Shown: piece by piece, positions 7,762 to 10,928 of the stretch
Numbering within the stretch: position 1 is the stretch's first letter
Layout of the letters: each line of letters starts with the position of its first letter
From: Clostridiales bacterium
Lineage (GTDB): Bacteria; Bacillota; Clostridia; Christensenellales; JAISNN01
Length of the DNA: 10,928 nt
Assembly: GCA_031273965.1 (NCBI GenBank)
Contig: JAISQX010000180.1
Location: 1 to 10,928 of the forward strand
Direction of reading: 5' to 3'
Made by a program: the position numbers and the translations under genes
Notes under the pieces: generated by a model
What the model was told of the DNA's origin: nothing
Seen by the model: only the letters and a program-made list of their open reading frames with translations
Database searches by the model: none

Positions 7762-8922
7762 TTAGTCCGTATTTTTTCTGACGTCGTTTTTTATTTCCGA
7801 CTCTTCTCTAATTTTTTCTTTCAAAGCCTTTTCGTATATCGCTCCGTCCAACGGCAGCTTGACGGCTTTGTTTTCCCAAGCGGAAAGGTATATTCCGTTT
7901 ATAATCGACAGAGCGTTTACGCCCTCTTCGGCGGGCGAAATAAGCTTTTCGCCTTTCTTAATATGCGCCGTAAAGTTTTTTACTATTCTTATCTGCTGTC
8001 CCGATATCAGATCGGGAATGAGCCGTAAACCGTAAAAATAATACCGAACGCGCTTCGGCGCGTATCCGTATCCTTGCGTCGTCGAAGCGTTTACCTCAGG
8101 CTCCGAATACTTCCACGATATATGCTTCATAACGTTTTTGCCTATGACAAGGCGTCCGCGATCCCCCGCTATCTCTATCCTGTTAGCGCCCCAAAGTTCG
8201 CGTCCCGACGCGCTCAAGGTACAATAAACGTCATCCGTATATTTCAAAAGCGCCGTAACCTCGTTTTCCGCCGTTATACGCCTTCCCTTTGTAAAAATAT
8301 GCGCTTCTATACTTTCCGGCAAACCGATAAGCCACTGCAAAACGTCAAGTTGATGCACGCATTGATTTATAAGCACTCCGCCGCCTTCGCCCGCAAAAGA
8401 CGCTCTCCAAGCGTTACTCTCGTAATACGCGTCCGAACGATACCAATCCGTTATTATAAAACTTGCGCGTACGATTTTCCCCAAAGCTTTTTTGTCAAGG
8501 ATTGTCTTTGCTTTACGGTATACGGGGTTTGTCCTTTGATTGTACATCACGGCGGCTTTTCCTTCATAATCCTTCAAAAAATCGTTAAAAGCGTAAGCCT
8601 CTCCGACGGTGACGCCTATGGGCTTCTCTATTAGAACGTATTTGCCATTCTCGATAAAGAATCTGGCTATCTCTATATGAAAATAATGCGGAACGGCTAT
8701 GATGACCGCGTCAAATCCCGCGCCGTCCAACATCTCCTTATATGATTTAAACGCCGGAATCCCCGTCGCTTTGTGTCTGCAAGCAAACTTTAAAAGCGCT
8801 TCGTCCGATATATCGCATACGGCGGCAAGGCAAGCTCCCTTTACTCTTCCCCTCAACAATTGATACGCGTGAGTTCCGCCCATACGCCCTATGCCCACAA
8901 CGGCAAACCTGACTTGTTCCAT
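7762..8922 (-). CDS. Gfo/Idh/MocA family NAD(P)-dependent oxidoreductase (copy 1)
   Basis: A 386-aa cytoplasmic dehydrogenase. The N-terminal Rossmann domain has GIGRMG (residues 10-15) for the dinucleotide, AVPHYFH (76-82) and the family EKP motif (99-101). The C-terminal alpha/beta domain carries GEGGGVLINQ (178-187) followed by C188, H190 and D193. The HxxD pair is where members place catalytic His and Asp. NQC replaces the usual Asp-x-Gly just before the His. These enzymes oxidise or reduce a sugar, inositol or glycoside hydroxyl. The exact substrate is not readable. ATG at 8922 has AGGA 8 bases upstream, and the stop is TAA. It is clearly homologous, at full length, to the oxidoreductase at 6742-5582, sharing MYNQRTNP and LINQC-HQLD. 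The isomerase-like TIM barrel starts 34 bases downstream. By context it may oxidise an imported glycoside or uronide, or form a reversible pair with its paralogue. Family is certain and role is inferred. Confidence 0.88.
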   Translation of the reverse strand: MEQVRFAVVGIGRMGGTHAYQLLRGRVKGACLAAVCDISDEALLKFACRHKATGIPAFKSYKEMLDGAGFDAVIIAVPHYFHIEIARFFIENGKYVLIEKPIGVTVGEAYAFNDFLKDYEGKAAVMYNQRTNPVYRKAKTILDKKALGKIVRASFIITDWYRSDAYYESNAWRASFAGEGGGVLINQCVHQLDVLQWLIGLPESIEAHIFTKGRRITAENEVTALLKYTDDVYCTLSASGRELWGANRIEIAGDRGRLVIGKNVMKHISWKYSEPEVNASTTQGYGYAPKRVRYYFYGLRLIPDLISGQQIRIVKNFTAHIKKGEKLISPAEEGVNALSIINGIYLSAWENKAVKLPLDGAIYEKALKEKIREESEIKNDVRKNTD

Positions 8923-8958
8923 TTATTTATTCCTCATAATAAGCTCCGACAGGCGCTT

Positions 8959-8990
8959 TTTTTTACGCGGCGATATTGCGCCGTAAAAGC
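8959..8990. other. Inverted repeat in the gap between uxuB and the first oxidoreductase
   Basis: The 87-base gap between these genes holds a hairpin. TTTTA (8961-8965) pairs with TAAAA (8984-8988), and CGGCG (8968-8972) pairs with CGCCG (8979-8983), with a two-base CG bulge and a six-base loop. In the sense (minus) strand the 3' arm is followed by A residues rather than T residues, so it does not look like a Rho-independent terminator for the operon. It could mark mRNA processing or stability between uxuB and the downstream genes, or it may be chance. No other signal was seen in this gap apart from the downstream ribosome binding site AGGA (8934-8931). Confidence 0.35.
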
Positions 8991-9009
8991 CGCTGAAAGA
9001 ACGGCGAGT

Positions 9010-9828
9010 CTATACCCCCGAGTAAGCGTTGAAACCGCCGTCTATAGGCAACACGACTCCGGTAATAAATCCGCTCTCTTTATCGTCGGCAAGGAACCTA
9101 ACCGCCCCTAAAAGTTCCTTAGGCTCTCCGAATCTGTTCATCGGCGTGTTTCTAAGTATCTTTCGCGAACGTTCCGTAAGATTGCCGTCGGCGTCATATA
9201 GCAAAGCTCTGTTTTGGTTTGTGACAAAAAAACCCGGCGCTATCGCGTTGACTCTCACCCCGCAAGCGGCAAAATATACCGCGAGCCATTGCGTAAAATT
9301 TGACACGGCGGCTTTTGCCGCGGAATAAGCCGGTATTTTTGTAAGCGGAGTAAACGCGTTCATAGACGAAATATTTATTATATTACCGCTTCCGCGCTCC
9401 GCCATAGATTTTGCGAATGCCTGCGTGGTCAAAAATGTTCCTTTAAAGTTCAAATCAAAGACAAAATCAACGCCGCTCTCGGAAAGGTCGAAAAAACTCT
9501 TATCGGATTTTTTTACGGAACCGTAAAATTCCTCTCCCGTGGTTGCCGACGAATGATTGCCTCCGGCTCCGTTTATAAGCAAATCGATAGCCCCGAAATC
9601 GTCTCTTATTTTCTTTTGGGTTTTTTGAAGACTTTCTTTGTTTAATACGTCGGCTTTATATCCTTTCGCCTCTCCGCCCCCGTCGCAAATTTCCATAGCA
9701 ATCTCTTGCACAGCCTCTTCATTGATGTCCAGAAGGGCTACTTTTACGCCGCGAGAAGCCAAATAGGCGGCTATTTCGCCGCATAACACGCCGCCCGCTC
9801 CGGTTATTACCGCTACTTTATCTTTCAT
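9010..9828 (-). CDS. uxuB: SDR-family D-mannonate oxidoreductase (fructuronate reductase), UxuB type
   Basis: A 272-aa short-chain dehydrogenase/reductase, probably the cytoplasmic enzyme that reduces D-fructuronate to D-mannonate with NAD(P)H, the step before UxuA. Features seen: the nucleotide-binding loop TGAGGVLCG at residues 9-17, an Asp after the second strand (D34), KADV at 58-61, NGAGG at 86-90, the active-site Asn in DLNFKG (N127), the catalytic Ser in NISSMN (152-157), Y168 and K172 of YSAAK, and PG at 198-199. The loop departs from the common TGxxxGxG form. The insertion GGNHSSATTGEEFYG (89-103) and the GVLC loop resemble, from memory, the SDR-type mannonate oxidoreductases found next to uxuA in Gram-positives. 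The ATG at 9828 overlaps uxuA by 11 bases, and its GGAG (9836-9833) lies inside uxuA, so the two genes are probably translationally coupled. Stop is TAG. The SDR family is certain. The substrate is inferred from the uxuA neighbour and the loop. Confidence 0.82.
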   Translation of the reverse strand: MKDKVAVITGAGGVLCGEIAAYLASRGVKVALLDINEEAVQEIAMEICDGGGEAKGYKADVLNKESLQKTQKKIRDDFGAIDLLINGAGGNHSSATTGEEFYGSVKKSDKSFFDLSESGVDFVFDLNFKGTFLTTQAFAKSMAERGSGNIINISSMNAFTPLTKIPAYSAAKAAVSNFTQWLAVYFAACGVRVNAIAPGFFVTNQNRALLYDADGNLTERSRKILRNTPMNRFGEPKELLGAVRFLADDKESGFITGVVLPIDGGFNAYSGV

Positions 9829-10234
9829 ATAGCTCCAAACTCCTTATCGTCGGTCGGTCTTTGCCGTTATGTTTTAAATACGCCTCGTATAATCCCGCTA
9901 TATAGCATGCCCCAAGCGCTCTGTCATATAACCCGTATCCGTATCTGCCTGTTTCCCCCCAAATCATTCTCCCGTGATCGGGGCGAACGTATCCGGAAAA
10001 ACCGTTATCCAAAAGTTTTTTGAGTATTCCATACATATCTATATCGCCGCATTCCGACGGATGCGCCGTCTCCGAAAAATCGCGCGCTCCCGAAACCTTA
10101 ATATTCCTCATATGCGCAAAATGTATTCGCCCTTTCGCCGCGTCGGCTATATCGAAGAGATTGTTTTCGGTCGCGGCGCCGAGAGACCCCGTACATAACG
10201 TTATGCCGTTGACGTCCTCGGGTACGAGACTCAA
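9818..10234 (-). CDS. uxuA: UxuA C-terminal part (open from a TTG just after the stop)
   Basis: This is the in-frame continuation of the mannonate dehydratase after the TAA. It holds the metal ligands C236, H263 and D308 (numbered in the full frame) and the closing helices, and it ends with TAA at 9820-9818, inside the start of the next gene. The first possible start is TTG at 10234, two codons after the stop, but no ribosome binding site precedes it. Separate translation is therefore doubtful, and it is better read as the distal part of one interrupted gene. Its conserved state suggests the stop is recent or a sequence error. Confidence 0.6.
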   Translation of the reverse strand: MSLVPEDVNGITLCTGSLGAATENNLFDIADAAKGRIHFAHMRNIKVSGARDFSETAHPSECGDIDMYGILKKLLDNGFSGYVRPDHGRMIWGETGRYGYGLYDRALGACYIAGLYEAYLKHNGKDRPTIRSLELYER

Positions 10235-10240
10235 AAAGCG

Positions 10241-10900
10241 TTATATATTTTGCAGGTTAGTAATTATTCGCGGCAATCCGAAGATGCGCCACGGCGGGTC
10301 ATCGGGATGAATAGCCATTTTTATTCCGCATTTTTTAGCGACGGGTATAATTTCCGACAAAAAATCATAGAGATTTGACCAAAGCTTTTCCTCGTCAACG
10401 TCCGCATAAGCCGACAAGAGTTCCTTTAAACCGTCCTTCGTATAGCTTGAGTCCCAACCCGGAAGCGATAATTCGGAATTTAACGGGTTCAATGCTAAAA
10501 TCTCGGAATGTCTATACGCAAGCGCGTTGGAGCCGTCCGCAAGAGGAGCGTTAAGCTCGCTTCTCAACCAATCAAACACAGGCATAAAGTTATAACAAAT
10601 GCACTTAACGCCGTATTCGGACAACCTTTTTATGTTTTCTTTGTAGTTGTCTATATACGTACGCGCGGAAGGGCGTCCCAATTTAATGTCCTCGTGCACG
10701 GGAACGCTCTCTATCACCTCGCATCCCAATCCCTTTTGCCCGCACGCTCTCGTCAGCGCTTCTATGCTTTCACGGCTCCAAACTCCGCCGACAGGCGTAT
10801 CGTACAATGCCGTTACTACGCCGCTTACCACCGGAATCTGTCTTATTTTATCAAGCGTGACGGGGTCGTCCTCTCCGTACCATCTAAACGTTATCTTCAC
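10241..10900 (-). CDS. uxuA: UxuA N-terminal part (219 aa), ending at the in-frame TAA
   Basis: This is the part of the mannonate dehydratase frame that would be translated if the TAA at 10243-10241 is obeyed. It carries the N-terminal half of the xylose-isomerase-like TIM barrel, including ESVPVHEDIK (residues 64-73), CYNFMPVFDW (102-111) and the first metal ligand H198. It lacks the Cys, second His and Asp ligands, so on its own it should be inactive. The GTG start is set by AAGGAAG at 10913-10907. Confidence 0.75.
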   Translation of the reverse strand: MKITFRWYGEDDPVTLDKIRQIPVVSGVVTALYDTPVGGVWSRESIEALTRACGQKGLGCEVIESVPVHEDIKLGRPSARTYIDNYKENIKRLSEYGVKCICYNFMPVFDWLRSELNAPLADGSNALAYRHSEILALNPLNSELSLPGWDSSYTKDGLKELLSAYADVDEEKLWSNLYDFLSEIIPVAKKCGIKMAIHPDDPPWRIFGLPRIITNLQNI

Positions 10901-10928
10901 AACGGGCTTCCTTTTTATCAATATTTTT

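Larger units (their letters stand above)
9818..10900 (-). pseudogene. uxuA: Mannonate dehydratase UxuA locus, split by one in-frame TAA
   Basis: UxuA dehydrates D-mannonate to 2-keto-3-deoxy-D-gluconate in the cytoplasmic glucuronate/fructuronate pathway. The start is taken as GTG at 10900, because AAGGAAG lies 6 bases upstream and the protein then begins MKITFRWYG, the usual Gram-positive UxuA beginning. A TTG at 10921 is also in frame but lies upstream of that ribosome binding site. The reading frame covers 360 positions, the normal length for the Gram-positive form, but codon 220 (10243-10241) is TAA. Both sides are clean UxuA in the same frame: the first side ends GLPRIITNLQNI and the second continues RFLSLVPEDVNG. 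The family's His/Cys/His/Asp metal ligands appear as H198 (IHPDDPP), C236 (TLCTGS), H263 (FAHMRN) and D308 (RPDHG), so the stop separates H198 from the other three. There is no frameshift or deletion, and a single base change (for example AAA or GAA to TAA) explains it. Family assignment is very secure. Whether the gene is truly broken, read through or mis-sequenced cannot be told here. Confidence 0.9.

Noticed and set aside
10241..10243. Stop-codon reassignment as the reason for the TAA in uxuA.
   Set aside because: TAA ends four other frames here, and TAG and TGA also act as normal stops (TAG at 9010 and 5582, TGA at 4040 and 3033).
1..10928. CRISPR arrays, tRNA or rRNA genes, insertion sequences, attachment sites and phage-defence genes.
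   Set aside because: No regularly spaced repeats, RNA gene signatures, transposase or integrase frames, or terminal repeats were seen. Nearly every base belongs to the nine metabolic genes.

Overview
The window looks like one stretch of a carbohydrate-use locus from a Gram-positive anaerobe, most likely a clostridial (Bacillota) gut-type organism. This is inferred from strong GGAGG-type ribosome binding sites, a diacylglyceryl-type lipoprotein, GPH-family sugar symporters, an SDR-type UxuB and the Gram-positive form of UxuA. Genus and species cannot be read from the sequence. TAA, TAG and TGA all end genes here, so the code is standard.

All nine genes lie on the minus strand and are read from high to low coordinates. 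Gaps are 26-105 bases, or the genes overlap by 4 and 11 bases. No gap is long enough to hold an unseen gene, and no convincing promoter or terminator was found, so most or all of the window is probably one transcription unit that starts upstream of base 10928 and continues past base 1.

In reading order: (1) uxuA, mannonate dehydratase, split by one in-frame TAA (10900-9818); (2) uxuB-like SDR mannonate oxidoreductase, overlapping uxuA by 11 bases (9828-9010); (3) a Gfo/Idh/MocA oxidoreductase (8922-7762); (4) a sugar phosphate isomerase/epimerase-type TIM barrel (7727-6807); (5) a second, paralogous Gfo/Idh/MocA oxidoreductase (6742-5582); (6) a GPH-family sodium/sugar symporter (5476-4040); (7) a lipoprotein of unknown function coupled to it by an ATGA overlap (4043-3033); (8) a divergent secreted or membrane-anchored GH28-type beta-helix protein (2972-1425); (9) a second GPH symporter that runs off the window (1398 to below 1).

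A reasonable working model, by inference: the GH28-like protein trims a uronate-containing glycan or oligosaccharide outside the cell, possibly with help from the lipoprotein. The two GPH symporters import the products. The oxidoreductase/TIM-barrel/oxidoreductase set changes or cleaves the imported glycoside by oxidation-reduction chemistry. UxuB and UxuA then take fructuronate through mannonate to 2-keto-3-deoxygluconate. The main points for follow-up are the broken uxuA, the oxidoreductase sandwich around the TIM barrel, the GH28 protein that lacks two of the family's active-site motifs, and the unrecognised lipoprotein.
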